Position numbers and translations under genes: made by a program. The notes under the pieces were generated by a model that was not told the DNA's origin, searched no databases, and saw nothing but the letters and a program-made list of their open reading frames with translations. A DNA stretch of 64,000 nucleotides. Source: an uncultured Collinsella sp. (GTDB taxonomy: Bacteria; Actinomycetota; Coriobacteriia; Coriobacteriales; Coriobacteriaceae). The DNA lies in NCBI GenBank assembly GCA_900757495.1, contig CAAENX010000002.1:124001-188000 (forward strand), in the 5' to 3' direction. Below are positions 7,458-15,879 of this stretch, piece after piece. Numbering within the stretch: the stretch's first letter is position 1; each line of letters opens with the position of its first letter.

Positions 7458-9818
7458 GTGAAGCTCGATACACTCGAGATTGGAAAGGACGCCGTTGTCG
7501 CATCGGTGGCATCGGACGATCAGGCACTCCGACAGCATATTTTGGACATGGGCCTAACGCCGGGCACCGAAGTCACCATGATGAAGTACGCCCCCATGGG
7601 CGACCCGCTCGAGATTCGCTTGCGTGGCTACGAGCTCACGCTGCGCAAAGACGATGCCGCGCGCATCGAGCTCGTGGGCGTGCACGACACCGATACCGGC
7701 CCGCGCGTTAACGCCGCAATCGGTACGACGGAGCACCCGGCACTCGGCGAGGGGACGTATTCGCCCCGCGCAGCAAAGACGGCTGTGCCCGAGGGCGCAC
7801 CGCTGCATTTTGCCCTCGCCGGCAACCAAAACTGCGGTAAGACCACGCTGTTCAACCAGCTTACGGGTTCCAATCAGCACGTCGGTAACTTTCCCGGCGT
7901 GACGGTCGACCGCAAGGACGGCACTATCCGTAACCATCCCGAGGCAAGCGTTACCGACCTGCCCGGCATTTACTCCCTGTCGCCGTACACAGGCGAAGAA
8001 GTTGTGAGCCGTCAGTTCATCCTCGACGAGCATCCTGACGCCATCATTGACATCATCGACGCTACTAATATTGAACGTAACCTGTACCTGACACTGCAGC
8101 TTATGGAGCTCGATTGCCCTATGGTCATCGCGCTCAACATGATGGACGAGGTGACGGCCAACGGCGGCGCCGTGGACGTCAACCTGCTCGAGAGCCTGTT
8201 GGGCGTGCCCGTTGTCCCCATTAGCGCTGCCCGCAACGAGGGCATCGGCGAGTTGGTGGATCATGCTCTGCACGTAGCGCGGTTTCGCGAGCGTCCCGGC
8301 CGCTTGGACTTTTGCGCACCCGATGGGCCGGACGGCGGCGCACTGCATCGCTGCATCCACGGTATCGCTAACCTGATCGAGGACCATGCCTCGACGGCGC
8401 ATATTCCGGTGCGTTTTGCAGCGACCAAGCTGGTTGAAGGCGACGAGTTGGTGACCGAGGCGCTTCACTTGGATCGTAACGAGCTCGACGCTATCGAGCA
8501 TATCATTACCCAGATGGAGGGCGAGGCCGGCACCGACCGCCTGTCCGCGCTGGCCGACATGCGCTTTAGTTTTATCGGCGACGTGTGCGGGCGTTGCGTC
8601 GTCAAGCCGCACGAAAGTCGCGAGCACGTGCGCTCCGTCAAGATTGACCGCATCCTGACAGGTCGTTACACAGCCATTCCGGCGTTTCTGGTGATCATGG
8701 GCCTCGTCTTTTGGCTGACGTTTGGCGTGATCGGCGCGGCGTTGCAGGGACTCATGGAGGACGGTATCGCTGCCATCATCGCCTCGGCCGATGCGGGCCT
8801 CAAGGCGTTCGGAACCAACGACGTGGTGCGCTCGCTGGCTGTCGACGGCGTGCTTACGGGCGTGGGTAGCGTACTGACCTTCCTGCCGATTATCGTCGTG
8901 CTCTTCTTGTTCCTCTCCATTCTGGAAGACTCCGGCTACATGGCACGCGTAGCCTTTGTCATGGATAAGGTGTTGCGTCGCTTTGGCCTGTCGGGCCGCA
9001 GCTTCGTGCCCATGCTCGTCGGTTTTGGCTGCACCGTGCCGGCTATCATGTCGACCCGTACGCTCCCATCCGAGCACGACCGCAAGATGACGGTCATGCT
9101 CACACCGTTCATGAGCTGCTCGGCCAAGCTGCCGGTTTACGGCTTGCTGTGCGGGGCGTTTTTCCCACAGGCGACAGTTCCCGCCATGGTCTCGCTCTAT
9201 CTGATCGGTATCGTGGTCGGCTGCGTCGCGGCTTTGGTGCTCAACCGCACGGCATTTAAGGGCGACCCGGTGCCGTTTATCATGGAGCTTCCCAATTACC
9301 GCCTGCCGAGCGTCAAGACGACGGTGATGCTGGCATGGGATAAGGCCAAAGACTTTATCACCAAGGCCTTTACCATTATCTTTGCCGCTACCGTGGTCAT
9401 CTGGTTCCTCCAGACGTTCGACATTCGCTTTAACGTGGTCGCCGATCAGTCGCAAAGCCTGCTTGCCGGTCTGGGTAGCATCATCGCGCCGGTGTTGGCC
9501 CCGCTCGGCTTTGGCGACTGGCGTGCATCCACGGCGCTCGTCACCGGACTTATCGCCAAGGAGAGCGTCATCTCGACCCTCACCGTACTTTTGGGTGCAA
9601 CGTCACCCGCGGCACTGTCGACCATGTTTTCGCCGTTTACCGCTTACGTGTTCCTGGTCTTTACGCTGCTGTACCCGCCCTGCGTGGCGGCAATCGGCGC
9701 CGTCAAGAGTGAGCTGGGCGGGCGCTATGCCGTGGCCGTATTCGCGTTTCAGGTGACAGTCGCCTGGATCGTGGCGTTTGTCGTGCATTCGGCGGGCATA
9801 TTGCTGGGGTTGGCTTAG
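7458..9818 (+). CDS. feoB: FeoA-FeoB fusion, ferrous iron transporter
   Basis: GTP-driven Fe(II) uptake protein in the cytoplasmic membrane, 786 residues from GTG 7458. Residues 1-75 form a FeoA SH3-like domain (LDMGLTPGTEVTMMKYAPMG). A G domain follows with GNQNCGKTT (G1), GNFPGVTVDRK (G2 region), DLPGIYSL (G3) and LNMMDE (G4). The C-terminal half holds the FeoB membrane domain with GFGCTVPAIMSTRTL and ITAFGPFxx-like gating repeats. FeoA is usually a separate small gene; here it is fused. The open frame extends back to 7032, but GGGGGAGG at 7441-7448 and the first FeoA residue fix the start at 7458. A promoter with iron-box-like repeats precedes it. Confidence 0.95.
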   Translation: MKLDTLEIGKDAVVASVASDDQALRQHILDMGLTPGTEVTMMKYAPMGDPLEIRLRGYELTLRKDDAARIELVGVHDTDTGPRVNAAIGTTEHPALGEGTYSPRAAKTAVPEGAPLHFALAGNQNCGKTTLFNQLTGSNQHVGNFPGVTVDRKDGTIRNHPEASVTDLPGIYSLSPYTGEEVVSRQFILDEHPDAIIDIIDATNIERNLYLTLQLMELDCPMVIALNMMDEVTANGGAVDVNLLESLLGVPVVPISAARNEGIGELVDHALHVARFRERPGRLDFCAPDGPDGGALHRCIHGIANLIEDHASTAHIPVRFAATKLVEGDELVTEALHLDRNELDAIEHIITQMEGEAGTDRLSALADMRFSFIGDVCGRCVVKPHESREHVRSVKIDRILTGRYTAIPAFLVIMGLVFWLTFGVIGAALQGLMEDGIAAIIASADAGLKAFGTNDVVRSLAVDGVLTGVGSVLTFLPIIVVLFLFLSILEDSGYMARVAFVMDKVLRRFGLSGRSFVPMLVGFGCTVPAIMSTRTLPSEHDRKMTVMLTPFMSCSAKLPVYGLLCGAFFPQATVPAMVSLYLIGIVVGCVAALVLNRTAFKGDPVPFIMELPNYRLPSVKTTVMLAWDKAKDFITKAFTIIFAATVVIWFLQTFDIRFNVVADQSQSLLAGLGSIIAPVLAPLGFGDWRASTALVTGLIAKESVISTLTVLLGATSPAALSTMFSPFTAYVFLVFTLLYPPCVAAIGAVKSELGGRYAVAVFAFQVTVAWIVAFVVHSAGILLGLA

Positions 9819-9859
9819 CTATTTATTGACGGCGCAACCCCTGTGTATTGAGTTGATTG

Positions 9860-9899
9860 CGGCCCCGCATCTGTTGCTGACGGATGCGGGGCCGTTGCT
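9860..9899 (+). terminator. Terminator after feoAB
   Basis: CGGCCCCGCATC (9860-9871) pairs perfectly with GATGCGGGGCCG (9883-9894), then TTGCTAT. TATAAT at 9901-9906, just downstream, may be the -10 of the next gene, but I see no good -35 partner. Confidence 0.7.
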
Positions 9900-9939
9900 A
9901 TATAATCGCCTCCGCTCAAAATGATTGGAGACGTTATAT

Positions 9940-11136
9940 ATGAGTCAGGCAAGACAAGATGGCATCTCGCTCAAGCAGTGGCTCCCGCTTATCGGGCTCG
10001 CCTGCTGTGCGTTCGTGTTCAACACGTCGGAGTTCATGCCCATCGGCCTTCTGACTGATATCGCCGCGTCGTTCTCGCTCACCGAGGCCCAAGCGGGCAT
10101 CATGATCTCGGTCTATGCCTGGGGCGTCATGCTGCTGTCGTTGCCGCTCATGGTGTTCGCTTCGCGTTTCGAGTTCAAGCGGATGCTGCTGGGCGTGCTC
10201 GCCGTGTTCTCGCTCGGCCAGTTTCTGTCCGCTGTGGCGCCGACTTATCCCATCCTGGTCTGCGCGCGCCTGGTGGTCGCTTGCGCACATGCCGTGTTCT
10301 GGTCGGTCGCCTCGATTATGGCGTCGCGCCTGGTTGACACACGCCACGGGGCGCTCGCCATCAGCATGATCGCCACGGGCTCTTCCATCGCACAGATCTT
10401 CGGCCTGCCGCTCGGCCGCGCCATTGGCCTGGCCGTGGGCTGGCGTATGACGTTTGCCGTGGTCGGAGCACTGTCTGCTGTCGCGGTCGTCTACCAGGCG
10501 ACCGTGTTTCCAACCATGCCGGCGGGCGAGCGCTTTACCGTCAAGCAACTGCCCGAGCTGCTCAAGAACCCGTTACTGATCGCGCTCTATGCGGTCACGG
10601 TGTTCATGGCAACTGGCTATTACACGGGCTATAGCTATATCGAGCCTTTCCTGGCTCAGGTCGCGCATGTCGACGCAAGCGCCATCACTATGACGCTGAC
10701 GGCGTTCGGCTGCTCTGGTCTGCTCGGAAGCTGGCTATTCGGCCGACTGTTCGATGGGCACCGCTTCCCGTTCCTCGCGATTACGCTCTCCGGCGTGCCG
10801 GTGGCTCTGCTGCTCATGGGTCCGGCCGCATCGTCGCTCGTGGCAGTGCTTGCCGTCTGCGCGCTGTGGGGCTGCTGCGCCACGGCCTTTAACGTGGCGT
10901 TCCAAGCCGAGCTCATCAAGCACACGCCGGCAGATTCGTCGGCCGTCGCCATGTCGATCTTCTCGGGCCTGTTCAATCTGGGCATTGGCACGGGTACCGC
11001 GATTGGCGGAGCCGTGGTTTCGGGCCCCGGTATCGCCTGGATCGGCTACGCGGGCGGTGCGATTGCTGCCGTGGGCGTCATCCTCGCCATCACCGTACTG
11101 TTCCCGGCCATCCGTCGTGCCAAGCCCGTCGCCTAA
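9940..11136 (+). CDS. MFS transporter, DHA1 sugar/drug exporter type (SotB/YdeA-like)
   Basis: Twelve-helix major facilitator protein of 398 residues. It carries the DHA1-subfamily N-terminus FNTSEFMPIGLLTDIAASF, the helix 2-3 region MVFASRFEFKRMLLG and ARLVVACAHAVFWS, all characteristic of the SotB/YdeA/NepI exporter group. It would expel sugars, nucleosides or drugs using the proton gradient. ATG 9940 is preferred over TTG 9925, which lies in the GGAG ribosome site. Its last 18 codons lie within a 154-bp segment that is repeated at 18587-18740, beyond a foreign-looking island, so this 3' end marks a recombination or integration site. Confidence 0.9.
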   Translation: MSQARQDGISLKQWLPLIGLACCAFVFNTSEFMPIGLLTDIAASFSLTEAQAGIMISVYAWGVMLLSLPLMVFASRFEFKRMLLGVLAVFSLGQFLSAVAPTYPILVCARLVVACAHAVFWSVASIMASRLVDTRHGALAISMIATGSSIAQIFGLPLGRAIGLAVGWRMTFAVVGALSAVAVVYQATVFPTMPAGERFTVKQLPELLKNPLLIALYAVTVFMATGYYTGYSYIEPFLAQVAHVDASAITMTLTAFGCSGLLGSWLFGRLFDGHRFPFLAITLSGVPVALLLMGPAASSLVAVLAVCALWGCCATAFNVAFQAELIKHTPADSSAVAMSIFSGLFNLGIGTGTAIGGAVVSGPGIAWIGYAGGAIAAVGVILAITVLFPAIRRAKPVA

Positions 11137-11236
11137 CCACGTCCCCTCATCAGTTGCGGTGGAATAGATCCTGTTTAAGGCCTCTGAAGGCCCAAGCAGG
11201 AACTATTCCACCGCAACTTATTTTGGGGAAGAGGAT
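11083..11236. repeat. Left direct repeat of the island (MFS 3' end plus hairpin)
   Basis: This segment matches 18587-18740 at 146 of 154 positions with no gaps. Six of the eight differences are in the MFS coding tail, five of them synonymous. The non-coding part differs at only two positions. Inside lies a hairpin, 11152-11218, with 22-bp arms (AGTTGCGGTGGAATAG...) and an inner GGCCT/AGGCC stem. One arm base (A in AGATCC) is unpaired here but paired in the right copy. Confidence 0.9.
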
Positions 11237-11257
11237 GCGCGGCGGGCATGCGTATAA

Positions 11258-11310
11258 CAAAACTGAGGTCGCCCCGACGTTGCATTGGGACGACCTCAGT
11301 TTTTGTTTTT
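11258..11310. terminator. Bidirectional terminator between MFS gene and island operon
   Basis: AAAACTGAGGTCG (from 11259) pairs with CGACCTCAGTTTT (to 11304), with A-tract and T-tract on either side, then TTTTTGTTTTT. It can end the island operon on the minus strand and readthrough from the MFS gene on the plus strand. Confidence 0.8.
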
Positions 11311-11328
11311 CGGTTGCTTGTGGCTGGC

Positions 11329-11697
11329 CTACAGCTCATCTTGGGGGACGACGGCTGTAAGTTTTTCGTTTTCAAATACCGCAGCAAGCCCATGTTCGGG
11401 GTCAAAGCGATAGTTGCACATAAGCGCCGCTTTGCGAGCATCGTCGCTTCGAAGTGCCACAATGCTGGTCGGAATAACGTATCTAAAAATGTTCGTAATG
11501 GGACTCTCGATCTGATCGCCGTCTCTTTCGAGGCAATAATCTTCGATCGCTTCCTTGCTGTCCTCAACGGTATCCCAGCTTGCAAGCAGGGCGTCCTTTG
11601 CTTCCTTTTGAATCTCGAGGACGTCCTGGTCCGAGTCGCACTCGTAATAGACGGGGAGCGAGAAATCCCTGCCCCACAGATTCATGCCGTTAGTCAT
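11329..11697 (-). CDS. Probable immunity protein for the adjacent nuclease toxin (DUF6985-like)
   Basis: Small acidic soluble protein of 122 residues, last gene of the island operon. The C-terminal stretch ALMCNYRFDPEHGLAAVF resembles, from memory, the DUF6985 family often encoded next to polymorphic toxins. Acidic composition and position right after a toxin are typical for immunity proteins, which bind and block the nuclease. ATG 11697 overlaps the toxin stop codon by eight bases, implying coupled translation; an upstream in-frame start at 11709 lies inside the toxin gene. Family name is tentative; the immunity role is inferred from context. Confidence 0.65.
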   Translation of the reverse strand: MTNGMNLWGRDFSLPVYYECDSDQDVLEIQKEAKDALLASWDTVEDSKEAIEDYCLERDGDQIESPITNIFRYVIPTSIVALRSDDARKAALMCNYRFDPEHGLAAVFENEKLTAVVPQDEL

Positions 11698-12379
11698 CGA
11701 AGCCGCCAATCTGATTCAGTATGTTTTTGATTTCGCTTACGCCGCCGAGATGGCTGCACACCTTGTGAACTTCGGTCGGAACAAGAGAGCACGTCTTCAT
11801 ATCATTGTGCTCGTGCCAGGTGTACTCATTTGCCTCGCGCCATTTCTTGACATCCTGGTGCGTCCAATCATCTTTGCCATCGCGTTGCTCAAGGTTCCAA
11901 GCTTTTGCGCATTCAATGTCTGCCTTTTCATAGTTGCCGACAATGCGCGCGCCGTTCTCGCCCATCTGCGAAAGCCTATGCTGGCTCATGCCATGTATGG
12001 TTACTTTCGCTTCAGAGATAGGGTTGAAGTCAGGAATTCCATTCTTGTAATTGATGCCCTCAAGGCCTTTGTTTCGAAGAATCTCGCGAACCCTATCGAC
12101 TGTGGGAATAAACATCGATTCCCCTCGATCGCCCGACCATTTGCCATGGGGATTATCCATGCTCGGTGTACGGTCCATCCTCTCCTTATAGCTCGAAGGA
12201 TAATCGCACGATTCCACCGAGGATTCAATCAATTTGTCAGGATTGATGGAGTCCGTGCGGTCGATATCGCTAACTTCTGCTTTGGTTTCCTTTGATTCGG
12301 GGCCAATGAGCTTATCGGGATTGAACCCAAGTTTATCGCCTAGCTTGGCTACGCCGTCTTTCATTTGCTTGAACTCCAT
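11690..12379 (-). CDS. HNH/Endonuclease VII-superfamily toxin, WHH type
   Basis: Predicted nuclease toxin of 229 residues. Residues 1-75 form a charged leader with a repeated NPDKLI motif (residues about 20-25 and 46-51), possibly a recognition region. The toxin domain follows with GKWSGDRGESMFIP, GINYKNGIPDFNPI and the catalytic end EYTWHEHNDMKTCSLVP, then EVHKVCSHLGG. That Trp-His-x-His plus LVP-x-x-x-H pattern is characteristic of WHH nucleases found at the C-termini of polymorphic toxins. Here it is a free-standing gene with no secretion domain. Its ATG overlaps the ATPase stop (TAATG) with GAGGTGAG upstream, so it is translationally coupled to the ATPase gene. Targets are likely DNA or RNA of a rival or host cell. 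Confidence 0.85.
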   Translation of the reverse strand: MEFKQMKDGVAKLGDKLGFNPDKLIGPESKETKAEVSDIDRTDSINPDKLIESSVESCDYPSSYKERMDRTPSMDNPHGKWSGDRGESMFIPTVDRVREILRNKGLEGINYKNGIPDFNPISEAKVTIHGMSQHRLSQMGENGARIVGNYEKADIECAKAWNLEQRDGKDDWTHQDVKKWREANEYTWHEHNDMKTCSLVPTEVHKVCSHLGGVSEIKNILNQIGGFDD

Positions 12380-15300
12380 TAGCTCACCTCGCTATTCTCG
12401 TTCCAGCTGTGCCAATCGGAATATGCTTGGGTATCTTGCATTTGCAGACACAAGACATCGGTCATGATGCCCTGGATGATGACCTGCCTGGTGCGGCTGT
12501 CGATATCACGGTCGATGGAGGACCTGAGTGCCGCGTCCGCCGCCATTGTCCATTGTTCGGCTTCATCGCTGCACTCGCGTTCGTCCTCGACCGCTTTGGC
12601 AACGTTGGGAAACAGTGTGCTCATTATGGGTCCCAGCTTGGTCATGCGCGGTTCGGCGGGTGGGTTTTGAACGGTGCGCAGGATCTTGACCTTTGTAGAC
12701 GCGTCGATATGGAGGCGATCGAGCCGCTCTCGAACGCTATGCAGCTCCGCCTTGGTTCCGATGCTGATTCCGTAGGCCAGCATGCGCGCTACGGCAAGGG
12801 CATCATCGCTCTGGTTGCTTGCGACATCGTCGATGGGGCGGCTGTATGTAAAGTGTTCGCCATCCTCTGCTTTGGCGATCTTGCAGAGCACCGGCTCAAC
12901 CCAATCGTTTTGGTAAATGGCCGCAACGCCCTTAGGCAGGCGTGCCAGCTCGACGATCTGTTGATCGTTGAGGTTGGCAGCGCGACCGGCGAGCTCGCGG
13001 TCCGAAAGATCGGGCAGGCGATGGATGATTTTGGTATTTGTGTTGCGAATGGCTGCCATATCGAGAAGTCCGGGCGCCTGGTCGACGATGATGAAGCCTT
13101 CGCCGTATGTACGCATCTCGGCAATGGCATTTGAGATCATTTCGACGCTCTTGCCTGTCAGGTCGCCACTCTCCGTGCCTTGGCTGCTCGACGATCGCTT
13201 AAGCAGGTTGTGTGCTTCCTCAAGAACGGTCAGATGACGAAGGGGCCGGTTCATGCCACGTGCTTCGGCCATGCGATGCTCTTGAAGTTTGAGTACGAGA
13301 AGACCCATGAGCAGGGATTTTGTTTCGACGGAGCCAACGCGCGAAAGATCGATGACCGTGTTGGCGTCAAAAAGCACGGTAGCGTCGACTTCGTTCGACG
13401 AAAGCATCAAGCCGTTGAGTCCGTTGGTGAGCGAGTTGAGACGTGTGAGCAGCGAACCCTTGTAGGCGCCCTTGTTTTCGGCATCGTACTCGCTGGAGTC
13501 GAGAATCTCGCGGACGTTGCGGGCAACATCTGCAAAGCAGGGAAAGAGATCGGCTCCATACGGGTTATCAGAAGCGGCAAGATCCCATCCGCAGTCTTCG
13601 TATGACCTGGCGACAGCGTCTTTAAGGACGGCGGGCATGGCGGCGTACATGGGCCAGCAAACATTAAAGATCTCAACGAGTCGGTCGAGATGCTCCAGCA
13701 CATGGATGCCGGACGGGAAGCTAAAAGGATTGATGCGCAGGAGCGGCGTGAATTCTGGATTGGTTCCAAAGACGTTTACGTCTTCGCGGCCCCCGTACAC
13801 GTCCTTGTATTCGCCCTTGGCAGGTTCAATGACAAGGAAGTTGACCTGCTGATTGAGCGCCTGATCGAGGATGCGGCAGACGGTATTGGTCTTTCCTGCA
13901 CCGGTGCTGCCCGTAACAAAGGTGTGCGAGGCGAGCGAGTCTTTTGACAGGAACGTCCTAATGCGTTCCTCGCGATGCATATGGAAAACCTTGCCTATGC
14001 AAAGGCCTTGTTGGGGCTGTGTGCCATCAAACGTCGAGACGTTGCGTCCAAAAGAAGCGCATTCAATGACAGGCAGCCCTGGGACGGACTTCTTGGGAAA
14101 ATTGAGCGAGTAGGCAAGCTCCTTGCCCGAAAGGGCAGTTGTTGCATCGACCGTTGCTGGGTAAACCGAAAAACTTGAATGTTGATCGAGCAGGGCGGGG
14201 GAGAGTGCAAAAACAGGATGGCGCAAATCGCGAAGGTAGGAGCAGATTGCCGCGGCGTCGGCACTTTGCTCTCCGAGGTCTCCACGCCAGAGGTTTACCG
14301 CAGCCTGAGACATATAGGACTCTTTGCCCTGGGTGAGGGCGAGGTAAGTGTGGGCAACGTTGTTCGCGACGTTGTGGTCTTCTGATAGCACGTAGGCGCA
14401 AAAGTCCCACATGCCGAGTGCCGAGGCAAGGTCGTAGCGCTTCATTTGCAACTCGAGTATTTCGAGCGCGTGTTGGATGGAGTAATTCTTGAACGTCTGT
14501 GTGATGCCTTCGTCGGCGCCGATGGTAGCGGTGACCGTGCTCGAGCGTGCGAATGATCCGCCAAAGTTGGCGCCGAGATTTACGGCTTGCGAAACACCGG
14601 AAGTCACGGAGGCTCCCTTAGAGACGGCCTTGCCAACACCGCTGGTGACGGCTTTGCCGAGCGAGTTGGATATGGCCTTGCCGGTAGATGAACTTGTGCC
14701 TTTTGCCGTAGATGTGGAGTGTGACGAGCCCTCGGTATGGCTTGCGGATACGCCGAGATTGCCGCCGCCGTATACGCCTGCGGATGCGCCTGGGCCTATT
14801 CCTGCGCCTACACCTAGGCTTACGCTCCCGCTCGAGGACTCATTTCTACCATCGGTGACCGTATCCGTGATGCTTTCGGTCGATGTGGACGAGTCGGTTA
14901 CGCTCTCGTTGCTCGATTCCGAGGTCGACTCGTTTGTCGAGTCTGTTTCGTTGTAGTTTTGCGCTACCGCCTGATTGCTCCCCACCTGCCTGCCGGCACT
15001 CACGCCTGTATTGATGCCAATCGTCGCGGACGATCCGATGGAGTCGTTTTGGTGGTAGGTATAGTTGGTCGTCCATGAGGCATAGGGCGTCAGCAGCGAG
15101 TGGAGTTCGGCGAGACGGAGCTTGCGCGATTCGATATCATGGATCGGGGTTGCGAGTAGCACGATAGTGTAGTCTTCGCTCGGTCTGCCAGGCACAATGC
15201 CGTCAAGAACTTTCTCAATGGTTTGCGTGACGAACTTCTCGTTCTTTTCGGCTGGAATATTCGAAACGGCGGCAACCGAAGACGAGCGTCGATTGTCTAG

Positions 15301-15870
15301 ACACGGAATGGGGCCGCGGTTGGCGGGTCCAACTTCGGAACCGGGGAAGTTGCCCCTCAGGGCATCCGACATGCGCCGGGAAAAATTATCGGCGTCGATG
15401 TTGTCACGGGCATTGTCACTATTGACGACTGCAAGGAATACCTCGGTGCTTGCGCTGGTTCGATTAAAAACCAGCGCAACGTTGCATTCTTCGTCAGAAA
15501 GAACGTCGTACACATTTACGAGCTTCTCGAGACTGTCCTCGTTGGGGTCGACGATCCACTTCGTGATATTCATGAAGCGGATGTTGTTGTCGGCGTTAAA
15601 GCCCGTGGGGTATTCGATAGAGGGGTCAATCGGCGCGTAAACATTTCGCAGCTGCGGCAGATAGGCGTTGTGAAGCTCAACGGCGGCGGTTGCCAAGAGC
15701 CGATTGGTGAGCTCGACAGCTTGCTCGTCTGCCGGATTCGGCTTTTCTGATAAGTATGCTGTTCGCTTTTTGTCGACCTCATCGAGTTGGGAGCTGCTGA
15801 GTACCGAGACGGTTGCGACCGCGTTGCCGGCTTTATCGGCAGCGCGCATAATCGCGTTTTTGATGCCCAT
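12379..15870 (-). CDS. HerA/FtsK-like P-loop ATPase (DUF87) with Ser/Gly-rich insert
   Basis: ATPase of 1,163 residues. Residues 1-270 are a mixed alpha/beta region with no domain I recognise. Residues about 275-445 are low complexity, rich in Ser, Thr, Asn and then Gly/Ala (SSTSTESITDTVTDG, SLGVGAGIGPGASAG). The ATPase core follows: Walker A GSTGAGKT (654-661), FLVIEPAKGEYK, Walker B HLTVLEEAHNLL (879-890), FIIVDQAP and NTKIIHRLPD, which is the HerA/VirB4 pattern. Such ATPases form hexamers that pump DNA or protein. The start lies nine bases after the dynamin gene stop, with AGGAATAGG ahead. Being locked between a dynamin and a toxin, it could export, deploy or process the toxin. The function is not established. 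Confidence 0.82.
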   Translation of the reverse strand: MGIKNAIMRAADKAGNAVATVSVLSSSQLDEVDKKRTAYLSEKPNPADEQAVELTNRLLATAAVELHNAYLPQLRNVYAPIDPSIEYPTGFNADNNIRFMNITKWIVDPNEDSLEKLVNVYDVLSDEECNVALVFNRTSASTEVFLAVVNSDNARDNIDADNFSRRMSDALRGNFPGSEVGPANRGPIPCLDNRRSSSVAAVSNIPAEKNEKFVTQTIEKVLDGIVPGRPSEDYTIVLLATPIHDIESRKLRLAELHSLLTPYASWTTNYTYHQNDSIGSSATIGINTGVSAGRQVGSNQAVAQNYNETDSTNESTSESSNESVTDSSTSTESITDTVTDGRNESSSGSVSLGVGAGIGPGASAGVYGGGNLGVSASHTEGSSHSTSTAKGTSSSTGKAISNSLGKAVTSGVGKAVSKGASVTSGVSQAVNLGANFGGSFARSSTVTATIGADEGITQTFKNYSIQHALEILELQMKRYDLASALGMWDFCAYVLSEDHNVANNVAHTYLALTQGKESYMSQAAVNLWRGDLGEQSADAAAICSYLRDLRHPVFALSPALLDQHSSFSVYPATVDATTALSGKELAYSLNFPKKSVPGLPVIECASFGRNVSTFDGTQPQQGLCIGKVFHMHREERIRTFLSKDSLASHTFVTGSTGAGKTNTVCRILDQALNQQVNFLVIEPAKGEYKDVYGGREDVNVFGTNPEFTPLLRINPFSFPSGIHVLEHLDRLVEIFNVCWPMYAAMPAVLKDAVARSYEDCGWDLAASDNPYGADLFPCFADVARNVREILDSSEYDAENKGAYKGSLLTRLNSLTNGLNGLMLSSNEVDATVLFDANTVIDLSRVGSVETKSLLMGLLVLKLQEHRMAEARGMNRPLRHLTVLEEAHNLLKRSSSSQGTESGDLTGKSVEMISNAIAEMRTYGEGFIIVDQAPGLLDMAAIRNTNTKIIHRLPDLSDRELAGRAANLNDQQIVELARLPKGVAAIYQNDWVEPVLCKIAKAEDGEHFTYSRPIDDVASNQSDDALAVARMLAYGISIGTKAELHSVRERLDRLHIDASTKVKILRTVQNPPAEPRMTKLGPIMSTLFPNVAKAVEDERECSDEAEQWTMAADAALRSSIDRDIDSRTRQVIIQGIMTDVLCLQMQDTQAYSDWHSWNENSEVS

Positions 15871-15879
15871 GCGATCAGC

